A stretch of DNA of 64,000 nucleotides from Bettongia penicillata ogilbyi. Taxonomy: Eukaryota > Chordata > Mammalia > Diprotodontia > Potoroidae. Below, in pieces: positions 46,360 through 57,699 of this stretch. Numbering within the stretch: the first letter of the stretch is position 1; each line of letters opens with the position of its first letter. Made by a program: the position numbers and the translations under genes. The notes below the pieces were generated by a model, which saw only the letters and a program-made list of their open reading frames with translations, had not been told where the DNA came from and made no database searches. Location: the NCBI GenBank assembly GCA_023548195.1, contig JAJHZJ010000399.1, positions 7,445,100-7,509,099 of the forward strand, read 5' to 3'.

Positions 46360-47345
46360 TCCCCCTGGCCCATGTGCCTTAATATAGCCAGGGAAATGAG
46401 TAGACTCCAGTTGTGAGAACCGCCAAGTGCTTCAGCATGGACCTGGGTATACAGGCATCCTCCAGTGTCCAAACCTCCAAGTCCTTCAATATAGCTCCAA
46501 GGACATGCAAAACGACCCCACCACTCATTATTTTATACCAGAGACCAGAGCGAGGACCCTAGATCAGCAGCAGGTGAGCTGTCAGACACTTAGGGACTCC
46601 AGCAGCACAAGCCACCATCTACCCCACCCTGCCAGTATAGCGCCAAATAGGAGGATCCCCTAGGGACCTGGAGCAAAAACAGTGAATCACAAAATAACCA
46701 GCCAGGGCCTGTAGCCACTGGTAAAATAAACCTGAGACTCTACTCCTTCCACCTTGAGGGTAGAGCTCAAATTAAAAAGAAAGAAAAAAATGACAAAAAA
46801 GGAAAAGATGAGCAAAAAAAGAAACAAAAAGGAATCTGACCATAGAAAGGTATTATGGTGACAGGGAAGAAAAAGACACAAACTCAGAAGGGTACAATAG
46901 TGTCAAAATACCTATGGGCAAAACGCCAAACAAAAATGGGAAGCAGTGCGAAACCCAGACAGAAGTGGTGGAAGGGTCCATAAAGGAAACTAAAGGTCAT
47001 ATAAGAGAGTTATAAGAAGAAAAATGGAAAAAGAAATGAGAGTGACACAATAAAATTATGAGGAAAAAAGAGTCAATAACTTGGAAAACCGCTTAAAAAA
47101 TAGAAGTAACTGAATGGAAAAGGAGGTGAAAGATTCCACTGAAGAAAATAACTTCTTAAGTTAAAATAACTTACAACTGACCAAATGAAAAGCAAAGTAC
47201 AAAATCTAATTGAGAAAAATAACACCTCAGAAGAGAGGATGGGGCAAGTCGAAGCTACTGACACTATGAGATATAAAAAATTGATCAAACAAATTCTAAA
47301 GGATAAAAAAATGGAAGAAAATGTAAAATACATAATGGCCAAAGT
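46360..47345 (+). mobile_element. L1 5' region and ORF1 N-terminal relic
   Basis: A 5' UTR-like GC-richer part (46370-46720) leads into a Lys/Glu-rich decayed ORF1 coiled coil (46900-47330). It includes 'gaagaaaataacttc'-type repeats seen in other L1/HAL1 ORF1s, and ends with 'atggaagaaaatgtaaaatac'. Many stops are present. It stops abruptly at about 47345, before any ORF1 RRM or ORF2. Confidence 0.75.
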
Positions 47346-47564
47346 TAGTGCAGCCATGTGCTAGTGTAGCTGATGCTCACTATGTGACGAGCAACAACAA
47401 CTCAAGAGCGTTTTCCCCTCCCTTGCTGCTTAGCTACCATCCAAGTTACAATCTAGTGCTCTTTCCAAGGTCAGACACTCAGTTAAGTACTTTTTCTATG
47501 TGAGCAGTTGCTGTGGATATTTTTTTTAGTTCTAACATTAAAGCGTTGGGGGTGACTGTGTAAA

Positions 47565-47940
47565 ATGGGTGATAAAAAATATAAGATTGAATCAGGACAC
47601 AGAGTATTTAATCTAGAGTGGACAGCTACATACATCTTTACCTGCATGAGAGACAGGATGTGCTTTGTTTGCTGAGAAGTAACAAGTATTCTGAAGGAAT
47701 ACAATCTTCATCATCACTTCAACTCAAAACATACTGACCTAATTAAATTGGGCAACAATGAAAATCAAATTAAAGCATCCAAATTGTTGAAAAAACTTAG
47801 TAAGCAACAACATTTTTCAAAAAAGTAAACTCAGAAAATAAGGCAGATATTTAGCTTTCACATTACTAAAGAAATCAATTTCAAACATGATTCTGGAGTA
47901 TGATATACTCATTGCTCACAAGAAATGCAACAATAGAGAG
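47565..47940 (+). pseudogene. hAT-type BED zinc-finger transposase relic (domesticated-type or Charlie-like)
   Basis: The plus-strand frame from ATG 47565 reads MGDKKYKIESGHRVFNLEW, then CMRDRMCFVC, a stop, and EVTSILKEYNLHHHFNSKHTD. That is a C-x2-C ... H-x4-H finger in the layout shared by hAT-transposase-derived genes of the GTF2IRD2/FAM200/ZBED5 kind. It continues KASKLLKKLSKQQHFSKK, a stop, and a segment resembling the 'A-x-H-I-x-K-E' helix that follows in those proteins. There are at least three in-frame stops. It is cut off at about 47940 by the 5' end of the next LINE-1. A gene-derived retrocopy and a DNA transposon copy are both possible. Confidence 0.6.
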
Positions 47941-48486
47941 AGACTGAGCCAGGGTGGCGAAGTGAGAGCAACTACTCACCTGAGCTCTAGACAAACTCCT
48001 TCGGACACCGCTAAAAAGAGAATCAAACCAAATTTTGGAGGTGTAGAATCCAGTAGGACACAAACTGCAACAGAATCACAGACCAGGACAAACCAGAAGG
48101 TCCATGGGAAGGATCTGTTCTGTGGGGTAGAAGAGCTCACAGCACACAGTACAGCCTGCCCAGCCACAGCATGGTCAAGCATGAAGGTGGCCTGAGTCAG
48201 CAGCAGCATGATGGCAGCCCGGGGTGGGAGATAAGCAGAAGCTGAGCAGGTGACAGTCGCTGAGCCCCAGGTATCAGCCACAGCTGCCCCTTAGACTTTC
48301 AGCTCACAGATTAAGCGTCTGTTAAGTCACCAACTTGAATTTCCAGTAGCCAAAATGGCAGAATGATCAGTAAAAGCTCTCTCCTCCTCCCCTTGTTGAC
48401 CTCAAAAGAACCATCAAATGTTTACCCAGAAAAATCCTGGAGCAGTGGGAGCAGAAGGGGCAAATAGTCTCATAGCACCTGAGGCT

Positions 48487-48572
48487 AGTAAAACAGCTAA
48501 GGGGGATTCCTCTTACTGTGGCTACAGCCAGTAAAACAGGTAAGGGGGATTCCTCTTACTGTGGCTACAGCA
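48487..48572 (+). repeat. 43-bp tandem duplication in the L1 5' UTR/ORF1 junction
   Basis: A unit beginning agtaaaacag(c/g)taagggg is repeated at 48487 and 48530, with one mismatch seen. It sits where the ORF1 deletion begins. Confidence 0.95.
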
Positions 48573-49235
48573 CGTTGCAGCTTTTACGTTAAAAGATCAA
48601 AGGAATTAGAAGATGACACTCTGTAAGCAAAGAAGCTAAGACTACAACCAAGGATCAATTACCCAGCAAAGTTCCGCATAACATTTCAGACAAGGAGATG
48701 AACATTCAGAGAAATAAGGGATTTCCAGACCTTCCGGACAAAATGTTCAGAACTTAATAGAAAATTTGATCTTCAAACACAGGTCTCAAGAGAGACACAA
48801 AAAGATAAACAGGGGAAAAGAAAAACTTGTTACTAAATTTGGGCAAATGGTTTACTGCCCTATAGGGAAGATGATACATTTAATCTTGAGAATTGTACAT
48901 CTATTATGAAATATGAAAGGGATATACATAGACAGAGGGAATGTGTATAATGTAAATGATGTGATGATAAAAATGTGTTTTAAGCATGTGAAGGGATTGT
49001 AACAGGAGATGTGAAAAGAAGGAAGAAGAAAACACTAAATTACATCACAGGAAAAAGTACATAATTATAATGTAGTAGAGGGAAAGAGGAGAAGGGGATG
49101 AGCATTGTTTGAGAGGTACTCTCATCTGATATGGTTCAAGGAAGGAACAAGAAATTTAATTAAGGATATAAATATAATTAGCCATATAGACAGTAGCCTG
49201 GGAAGAGAAAAGAAAGGGTGGGGGAAGCTAAAAGG

Positions 49236-49399
49236 GAAGAAAGAAGTAGTAAGGGTAAAGGGGAGTAAAAGGGAAATGGGTTAAAAGAAGGAAAGGAAGA
49301 CTGCAGGAGGTGGTGGTGAAGAAAGAAGTAGTAAGAGTAAAGGGGAGTAAAAGGGAAATGGGTTAAAAGAAGGAAAGGAAGACTGCAGGAGGTGGTGGT
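49236..49399 (+). repeat. 82-bp tandem duplication in the L1 inter-ORF region
   Basis: Two head-to-tail copies of a purine-rich unit (gaagaaagaagtagtaag(g/a)g ... ggtggtggt) differ at about one base. The copies start at 49236 and 49318. Confidence 0.95.
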
Positions 49400-52300
49400 G
49401 AAAAGTGAAAACTATTGAGGAGGGGGAGGGCGACGGGAGAACTAAAAGCACGAACAGTGGGAAAGAGGATGAAGGGAAAGACACAGATTTTAATCATAAC
49501 TGTGAATGTGAATGAAATAAACTTTCCCATAAAATTGAGACGTACAACAGAATGAATGCAAAGCCATAATCCAACAACATGTTGTTTACAAGAAACATTT
49601 GAAATGGGGGGATACACACAGGGTGAAGATAAAAGATTGGAGCAGAATATATTGTGCTTCAGATGATGGAAGAAAACCAAGGGTAGCAATCCTAATCTCA
49701 GACAAAGCAAAAGCAGAAATAGATGTAATCAAAAGAGATAAGGGAAGAAACTATATCCTGCTAAAAGACACCATAGATAAAGAAGCAATATCATTATTAA
49801 ACATATATGCACCAAGTGGTATAGTATCCATATTCTTAGAGGAGAATTTGAGGGAGTTGCAGAAAGAAATAGTAGAACTATACTAGTGGGGGACCTCAAC
49901 CTCCCCCTCTCTGAACTTGATAAATCTAACCTTAAAATAAGCAAGAAAGAAGTTAAGGATGTGAATAAAATGTTGAATAAGGTAGATAAGATAGATCTGG
50001 AGAAAACTGAATGGGAATAGACAGGAATATACCTTTTCTCTCAGTGGCACATGGCACATATACAAAAAGTGATCATGTTTTAGGAAATAAAAACTTCAAA
50101 TCTTAGTGCAGAAAGGCAGAGATAGTCAAGGCATCCTTCTCAGATCATAATGTAATAAAATCATTTGTAATAAAAGGCCACAGAAATATGAACCAAAAAC
50201 TAATTGGAAACTAAATAATCTAATCCTAAAAAATGAATGGGTTAAACAACAAATCATAGGAACAGTCAATAACTTCATTCAAGAGAATTACAATAATGAG
50301 ACAACCTACCAAATCTTGTGGGATACTGCAAAATAGTTCATAGGGGAAGTTTTGCATCTTTTATGCCTACATGAATAAAATAAAGGAAGACAAGAACAAT
50401 GACTTGGGCATGAAGCTGAAAAAGCTAGAAAAAGAAGAAATTGAAAATCCTCAAGTAAATACTGAAAACCAAAGGAGAGATTAATGAAATTGAAATTAAG
50501 AAAATTATTGAACTAATAAATAAAACTAATAGCTTTATGAAAAAATTGATAAACCTTTGATCAATTTGATTTTATAAAAGAAAGAAGAAAACCAAATTAA
50601 CAACATCAAAAATGAAAGGGGAAAACTCACCTAAAATGAGGAGGAAAATATAACAATAATTAGAAATTATGTTGTCTAGCTTTATGCCCATAAATTCAAC
50701 AATCTAAATGAGATGCATGAGTATTTTGAAAAATATAAATTGCCCAGAATAACAAAAGAGGAAGTTGCATACTTAAAAAACTCAATCTCAGAAAAAGAAA
50801 TTGAACAAGCCATCAACGACTTCATAGGAAAAAATCTCCAGGGTCAGATGGATTTACAAGCAGATTCTATAAAACATTTAAAGAACAGTTAATTCTGATA
50901 CTATATAGACTATTTGGGACAACTGGGGTAGAAGGTGTCCTCCCATATTCTTTTCATGATACAAACATAGTTTTGATAACTAAACCAGGAAGACCCAAAA
51001 CAGAGAAAGAAAACTACAGACCAATTTCTCTAATGAATATAGATGGAAAAAATTTTAAATAAGATTTTAGCAAAAAGAATACAGCAACTTATCACAAGAA
51101 TAATACATTATGATCAGGTAGAATTCATACTAGGAATGTAGGGCTGGTTCAATAATAGTAAAACTATTAGCATTCTTGATCATATAAACAACAAACCTAA
51201 CAGAAACCACATGATTATCTCTATAGATATGGAAAAAGCTTTTCACAAAATACAGCACTCATCACTATTACAAACACTGCTGAGCATAGGAATAAAAGGA
51301 ACTTTCCATAAAATAATAAGCAGTATCTACCTAAAACCTTCAGCAAGCATTATATGCAGTGGAGATAAACTAGATGCATTAACAGTAAGATCAGGCGTGA
51401 AACACGGATGTCCATTATCACCACTGTTATTCAATATGGTACTAGAAATGTTAGCTGTAGCAATTAGAGAAGATAAAGAAATTGAAGGAATTAAAATAGG
51501 CAAAGAAGGAACTAAGTTATCACTTTTCAGATGACATGACGATATACTTAGAGAATCCCAGATATTCAAGTAAAAACTACTTGAAATAATAAAAACTTTG
51601 GTAAAGTTGCAGGTTACAAAATAAACCCATACAAATCTTCTGCATTTCTATTTATTAGTAACAAAGCCCAACAGCAAGAGATAGAAACAGAAATCCCATA
51701 TAAAGCTGGAGTAGACGCTATAAAATATTTGGAAATTTACCTGCTGAAACATACCGAGAAACTCTATGAACGCAATTACAAGAAACTTTTTGTACAAATA
51801 AAATCAGGTCTAAGTAAGTGGAAAGTCATCAGTTGCTCCTGGGTAACCTGAGCCAATATAAAAAAATGACACTTCTATCTAAATTAATTTGCTTATTTAG
51901 TGCCATACCAATTAAACTATCAGATAATTACTTTCTAGAGCTAGAAAAAAATACTATCAAAATTCATCTGGAGTAACAAAAGGTCGAGAATATCAAGGGG
52001 GCTAATAAAAAAATGCTAGGGAAGGTGGCCTAGCACTAACAGATCTCAAACTGTATTATAAAGCAACAATTATCAAAACTACTTGATACTGATTAAAAAG
52101 CAGAAGGGTGGAGAAGTGGAATAGTCTGAGGACTCAAGACACAGTAGGCAATGAATATAGCAATCTACTGTTTGATAAACCCAAGGACCCAGCTTCTGGG
52201 CTGAGAACTCACTGTTTGACAAAAATTGTGGGGAAAACTGGATAATAATGTGGAGGAAACTAGGCATAGACCAATGCCTGACACTGTACAGTAGAATAAA

Positions 52301-53747
52301 GTCTAAATGGGTACACAGTGTAGGCATAAAGATTGATACTATGGAAAAATTGGTGGAGTAATGAATAATGTATTTATCAGATTTATGGAGAAGGGAAAAA
52401 TTTTTGACTAAAGAAGAGATGGAAAGTATTATGAAGTGCAAGATGGATAATTTTGATTACATTAAACTGAAAAGATTTTGCACAACCAAATCCAGTGAAA
52501 CTAAGATTAGGAGGGAAGCAGGAAACTGGGAAAGAAATTTTGCAACTAGTGTCTGTGATAAAGGGCTCATTTCTAAAATATATGGGGAACTGAGTCAAAT
52601 GTACAAAAATACAAGTACTTCCCCAATTAATAAAAGGTCAAAGGATATGAACAGCCAGTTTTCAGAGGAAGAAATAAAATATGTCTGTAGTCATATAAAA
52701 AATGTTCCAAAACACTATTGATAAAAGAGATGCAAATCAAAACAACTCTCAGGTACCACATAACACCTATCAAATTGGTAAACATGACAGAACAGGTAGA
52801 TGATAAATGTTGGAGAGGATGTGGGAGAGTTGGAATACTAATTCATTATTGGTCGAGCTGTGAACTGACCCACCCATTCTGCAGAGCAATTTGAAATTAT
52901 GCCCAAAGGGCTACAAATTATGCATACCCTTTGACCCAGCAATATCACTTTCGGGACTGTATCCTCAAGAGATCCTAAAAATGGGAAAGAGTCTCACATG
53001 TGCAAATATATATATAGCACCAGTCTTTGACATGGCCAAAAACTGGAAATCAAGGGGATCCCCATCCATTGGGGAATGGCTGGGTAAATTATGGTATACG
53101 AATATAGTGGAATTCTATTGTGCTATAAGAAATGATGAATAGGAAGACCTCAAAGAGGCCTAGAAAGACTTGTATGATCTGATGCTGAGTGAAAGGAGCA
53201 GAACCAGAAAACTTTGTGCACAGCAATGACTACAATGTGTGAAAGCTTTTTCTCATAGACTTGGAACTTCATTGCAATGCAAGGACGTAAAAAATTCCCA
53301 ATGATCTTTTAAGGCAAAACGATTTCCACATGCAGAGAAAGAACTATGGAATTCAATTGCAGAATGTTGCAGATCATTGTGTGTGTGTGTCTGTGTGTCT
53401 GTGTGTGTGTCTGTGTGTGTGTGTATTAGATTTTGGTTTGTTATATGATTTCTCCCATTCATTTAAATTCTTCTATGCCGCATGACTATAGTGAAAATGT
53501 ATTTAATAAGAATGTATGTGTAGAACCTATATAACATTTATGCTATTGTGGTAAGGGAGGGGAAGGGTTGGAGGATGAAGGGAAAAAATCTAAGTTATAT
53601 GGTAGCTATTGTAGAACACTGAAAATAAATAAAATTTATATATATATATAAAATAAAAAATATTTGTATCACAAAAAAAGAAATACATCAATGTTCCATT
53701 AACTAAATGTAGACAGTAAAAAATGTATTAAAGCCTATACTACTTGG

Positions 53748-54166
53748 TGAAGTCTTTTCTTAACATTAATATGCAGTGCCAAGGAAATATTCACATCACT
53801 GAGGGCAGCTCTTAATATGCTGGTGTAGTTCTGAATCATAAAATATAACAGACTCTCCACATATAAGGCAGAAGAAAAACATGTATTCAAATACTAGAAA
53901 GCCAAATCCATCATAGTAAACAAGAAGTAAATACATATTAGCACTCCATGGGACAAAATCCTTCACAAGTCTTCCCCTCCTCCTAAAGGGGCCTTCCCAC
54001 AAATCAATCTCCCACAATATTTTTCCACTTCTGCTCCATTCTTCCTGTTTCACCCATTCAGCAAGCTCTTCCCACCATATATGACTTAGGCTTCCATGTG
54101 ATGTAAACAGGTCACATGGGCCTATGAATGAATCTGAAAGATCTTCCCATTTAAATTACCATTACA
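53748..54166 (-). repeat. ERV-L 3' LTR
   Basis: This aligns with 63454-63917. Shared runs include 'agttctgaat', 'tataacagactctcca', 'cttcctgtttcacccattca' (53 kb copy), 'gtgac tta(g/a)gcttccatgtga' and 'ggtcacatg(g/a)g'. On the minus strand it starts TGTAATGG, as does the other copy. The left end is approximate, and the L1 A-rich end lies just outside it. Confidence 0.85.
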
Positions 54167-54899
54167 TTCAATCCCAATATGTTTTATAACCATCACATAG
54201 GTAGGTGGGGCAACTGGTATCACCAGAATTGTAACAAAGACAACAATAAGTAAGCATTAAAATAATATCTTGGGTAAACTGGAGTCGAAAGAACTTTACA
54301 ACAATATAACAAGGATCACACAAAAAAAGCACATAAAACAATATCTTGGGTTAGGGCTTAAGCACAAGCACCCCATCATGCCCTCCTTGAACGATTGTGG
54401 CCTAAAATCTTGAGTAAGGGGATAAGGTCTCTTCTTCTATAGCTACTTCCTCCTGAAATTGGATTAGAGTTGTCCCTGCCCCAAGAGGTCCCATTCAAGA
54501 GGTCAGTTGTTCAGCTGGCATCCAGAGCTTATTCAATGTCAGGTCCAGGGGTGACAAGTCACAGGTGTGGACAGGAGATGAAATCTGGCTTAAGCAGTCA
54601 GGCATCTGCAGGTGGAGGATACTCATCCTGCAGAAAAAAAAATCCAGCAAGTTCAACAGAAAAAAAAGCCAAAAAGAAACAAGGAGACAGTAACCAGAAA
54701 CAGGATAGACACAGGGTCAGCTCTGCTTCAGGAATCCATAAACCCACTGTCATAGCTACATTCATGGTAGAATGTAAGAGTTAAGGGTATAATTTGGTAA
54801 TCATCTTCTTTTGAATAAACAGTATTATCTTTCCCATGTACTGTAATTTCCACAGTCTTTGGAACATCATCTGGCTTCTGTCTTACACGTGTTAGCTCC

Positions 54900-55170
54900 T
54901 AGTTTTCTTCTATCAGTAGGACTCAATCCTTCAGTTTCTGTGCCAGTTATATCTGAAGGAGGGACAATTTCCACAAGGGGTATTGTTTCAGAAAGACTAA
55001 TAATCACTTGAACTATTCTATAATTTTTCATAAGTGTATGGGTTCTTCAGCTAAATTTTGGAATGTCACAACAATTTCTCTTGGATAATTGGAGTCTATC
55101 ACTCCAGTCAACAAAGGGATTCCTCAAGCTGCTAATCTTGATTTAGGCAATATCTGTCCAAAATGATTTT
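54900..55170 (-). pseudogene. pol: ERV-L dUTPase-like domain
   Basis: The minus strand contains a segment reading GVIDSNYPREIVV, matching the conserved dUTPase motif (G-V-I-D-x-x-Y-x-G-E-I), with the Gly replaced by Arg. Later IVQVIIS-like residues follow in a shifted frame. In ERV-L this domain lies at the C-terminus of Pol and hydrolyses dUTP. Stops and shifts make it non-functional. Confidence 0.65.
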
Positions 55171-55575
55171 AGGGATTCTCTTATATATTCCAGTAGAGAA
55201 TTTTCTTGTTTCATTTCTGTCCAACCAAAGATCCTCTAAACAATGCAAACCATATTCTGCTGAACCAAGTGTCCCTGGACAGGGAGCTGGCACACCTGGC
55301 TTCCCAGTCCAAACTCAGTATTTGGGATCTTATGTGTTTTCTTTGTCTAATTTGCAGATTTGATGTCATCATTCTGGCTGGAGGTGAACTTTCTCCCAAT
55401 TATTCAAATTATGCAAATCAGTGAACAAATTACCTTTCCAATATTGATAAGAACTATTAGAAGTTAACTTCCTTAACTGTTCTTTCAGTAATTTATTCAT
55501 TTTTTCAATTAATCTAGATAATATCGAATGTGATATAACCATTTGCATCAGTAACTACCCCGATATACACAAAGG
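55171..55575 (-). pseudogene. pol: ERV-L integrase, C-terminal part (beyond the inserted block)
   Basis: In one minus-strand frame, near 55440-55520, the sequence reads IEKMNKLLKEQLRKLT. This is the region that contains the third acidic residue (Glu) of the retroviral D,D-35-E catalytic triad. YWKGNLFTDLHNLNNW follows near 55390-55435. The first part of the domain lies at 56470-56870, separated by unrelated sequence. Confidence 0.7.
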
Positions 55576-56455
55576 GGCTTGCTATCACAGGTTCTTACAT
55601 CTGCATTCATAAAAGGAAAGCAACTTTCAAGGGGTTAACAATCACTTTATTCATACATAGGTATCATTCCTTTAACCGAGTATACATATCATTCAGTTTG
55701 TTCAGGGGGTCAGCACCCTGAATTTCAACGAAAATACAGAGAAATTAAAAGATCAACAGACATGGCTTCCTCTGCCTGAACTAAGCAGGCAATTGGACCC
55801 CAACTGCCTGAACATAGTTACCATAAAGGGAAGCAAGACATTTGAGTTCTCAAAACTGGAAGAGGGGTGCTCCTTAGCAGCTTCTCAGAGTTCTCATCTG
55901 TCCAAACAAACATTCCTAGTAAGTAAATTCCAAAGTAACCAACAGACATGGCTTTCTCTGCCTGACCATAATTCAACAGACAGGTATAGCTTTCTGACCA
56001 AAATTACCAGAGAGTAAAGCAAGACATCTGGATTCTCAAAGCAGGGACCACCTTAGCAGCTTCCCAGAGTCCTCATCAGGCACTCAAGCCTATGCAAAAT
56101 CTAAACCAAATAAAACCTCACCCTCAGAGTATTTACATCTTATTTTAGAGCCAGAGAGAGCCCCAATCCTTGAGAACCAGTGCTTCATTAACAAAAGCTA
56201 TGGGTGATCTTATAAATTTTCACTAATCAAACTCCCCTTAATGGTCAGGCCTATTAATGGGTGGGGAAAATCTTTAATCACATTAACAATACAAATACGT
56301 ATACTGTTTCCAGTTAAAGAAACTCTTGTTTCTGTACTTTGCTCCTAGCAAAGACTCTTGATTGATGAAAGCAAGACTCAATCAAGCATTTGATTATATC
56401 AAAACAAAAACAGAAAAAGATCCTAATTTTATTTGCCATTATACTTCCCTCTATT
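55576..56455 (-). repeat. Putative second LTR-like element or block inserted in ERV-L integrase
   Basis: This sequence has no integrase similarity. It lies between two consecutive parts of the integrase domain, so it was inserted. It contains an internal approximate repeat (55754 and 55940, unit 'caacagacatggctt(c/t)ctctgcctga'). Its reverse strand has an AATAAA signal near 55655 ('atgaataaagtgattg'), as an LTR might. Orientation and identity are inferred; it does not resemble the LTRs at 53748 and 63454. Confidence 0.5.
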
Positions 56456-56469
56456 GTTAAATACACCAC

Positions 56470-56870
56470 ATCTCTTCATTCATTAGCTTTGAAATGTGAC
56501 CCATTGTCACTTTGAATCTGCATTGGGGTTTCATACTATAGACATGTATCTAGAGTCTTGCAATTGTTCTTATGGGTCACATTTTTATAGGGAAAATTCT
56601 CTAGTACACCCAAATAGGTGTCAACGCAAGTACAAATGAATTTTCTTCCTTTCTCTTGGGGTAGAGGCTCAATACAAACTCTTTGCTGAATGTGGGCTCA
56701 TATTTTTCCCCTTGCTGTCTCTCTAGTTACAACCCAAGGAATAATTCCTTCCTCTTCCAGTTGACATACTTATTATTCTTCTGCTACTTGTTTTAACAAT
56801 GGATGAGAGCTACTAATACCTCAACATTGTGCTCACAGATATGTAGTCTGGACCCCTAAATGGCTGGCCA
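56470..56870 (-). pseudogene. pol: ERV-L integrase, catalytic core N-terminal part
   Basis: The minus strand gives PQEKGRKFICTCVDTYLGV (first catalytic Asp) and then QIQSDNGSHFKAN (second Asp with the classic DNG-S-HF context). Stops occur between them. Just upstream is EEGIIPWVV. The frame is broken after KANE, where the inserted block follows. Confidence 0.85.
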
Positions 56871-56989
56871 TGAGATGGATTGATTTTACTAGTACTAGAT
56901 CATCAGTTAATGTCAAAATTGGGACAGTATGTAGAGTATCAATCTTTGTTAGTCGATCAGCATGTGCATAGTACTCATATTCTGGTGTG

Positions 56990-57400
56990 GTGAGAATCTA
57001 CATGAAAAACTGCTCAAATAGTAACCAAAGATATGTCCCATGAACCTTCCCATAATTCTTTACTCCAGACATGTTTGCCATGAATTTCCCAACTTTGATT
57101 TTTCTTTATGGTCGTCCATATAGCTAACCTATTAATTACCACCCATGAATCAATAAATATATGACACTACCTTCCTTGTTCTGCTTGGATAGCTTGATGT
57201 ACTACCCTAAGGTGAGCAAATTGACTACTACTACCTATCTCAGTATTTTGAAAGTCTGTCTAGTACATGAGTTATGGGCTACCACTTTCCAAAGTCTTGT
57301 GTGGCCCAAGTATTTTGCTGTTCCATCAGGAAACCATGCACATATCTTTTGCTCTTCAGTTATCTATCATAGCCCTTGTTCCATTTTAAAAAGGACTGTA
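56990..57400 (-). pseudogene. pol: ERV-L RNase H domain
   Basis: The minus strand reads WFPDGTAKYLG (expected W-F/Y-T-D-G; Thr is Pro here). In another frame near 57100-57160 there is an I-x-D/H-S-W-V-V segment with LAIWT-like residues, then EIHGKHVW and KELWE. This is the RNase H fold order typical of retroviral Pol. Several stops are present. Confidence 0.7.
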
Positions 57401-57461
57401 CCAACTGTTGCTTTCCTTCAGGGGGTGTACCATTTCCCTCAGTATCTTATGTTTGCTATAG

Positions 57462-57547
57462 ATTCATGTAAAGCAGAAACTCCACTTTTGCCTTTTTTAG
57501 ACCTATTCATGTAAAGCAGAAACTCCACTTTTGCCTTTTTTAGACCT
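57462..57547 (-). repeat. 43-bp tandem duplication in ERV-L pol
   Basis: The unit attcatgtaaagcagaaact... occurs at 57462 and 57505 with no mismatch seen. The identity implies a recent duplication compared with the age of the provirus. Confidence 0.95.
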
Positions 57548-57699
57548 ATTTCCAACATACAATTTATATTTAATTTTGGTGGTCTCATGTTTGTCCAATT
57601 CTGTGAGAATCTAGGGTACTCATTACCAAGATCATAATCAGACTTCCTTGTCTTTGTATTACCTCATGGCCCAAAGCCAGTTGTTCGGTCTCCACCAAA

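Larger units (their letters stand above)
47941..53675 (+). mobile_element. LINE-1, about 5.7 kb, ORF1 mostly deleted, ORF2 decayed
   Basis: The 5' end ('gactgagccagggtggcgaag') is followed by a second start-like module ('ccaaaatggcagaatgatc', 48351). ORF1 is reduced to its C-terminal end (about 48590-48800). ORF2 begins with the endonuclease part near 49500 (NEINFPIK; 49599-49886 has WGDTHRVKIKDW and ILISDKA, then LLNIYAP). The RT lies at about 50640-51600, with the palm at 51211-51534 ([12 protein letters not shown]); the FADD box is broken by a frameshift at about 51525. The C-terminal domain is at 52368-52721 and 52730-53140. The 3' end shows A/TA-rich sequence at 53620-53670. It abuts the ERV-L 3' LTR. 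Confidence 0.93.

Noticed and set aside
49281..49710. Phe/Ser/Leu-rich minus-strand ORFs
   Set aside because: Antisense shadows of the purine-rich L1 inter-ORF region and endonuclease.
54167..54900. Possible env gene before the 3' LTR
   Set aside because: No signal peptide, transmembrane or immunosuppressive-type features seen; ERV-L elements usually lack env.
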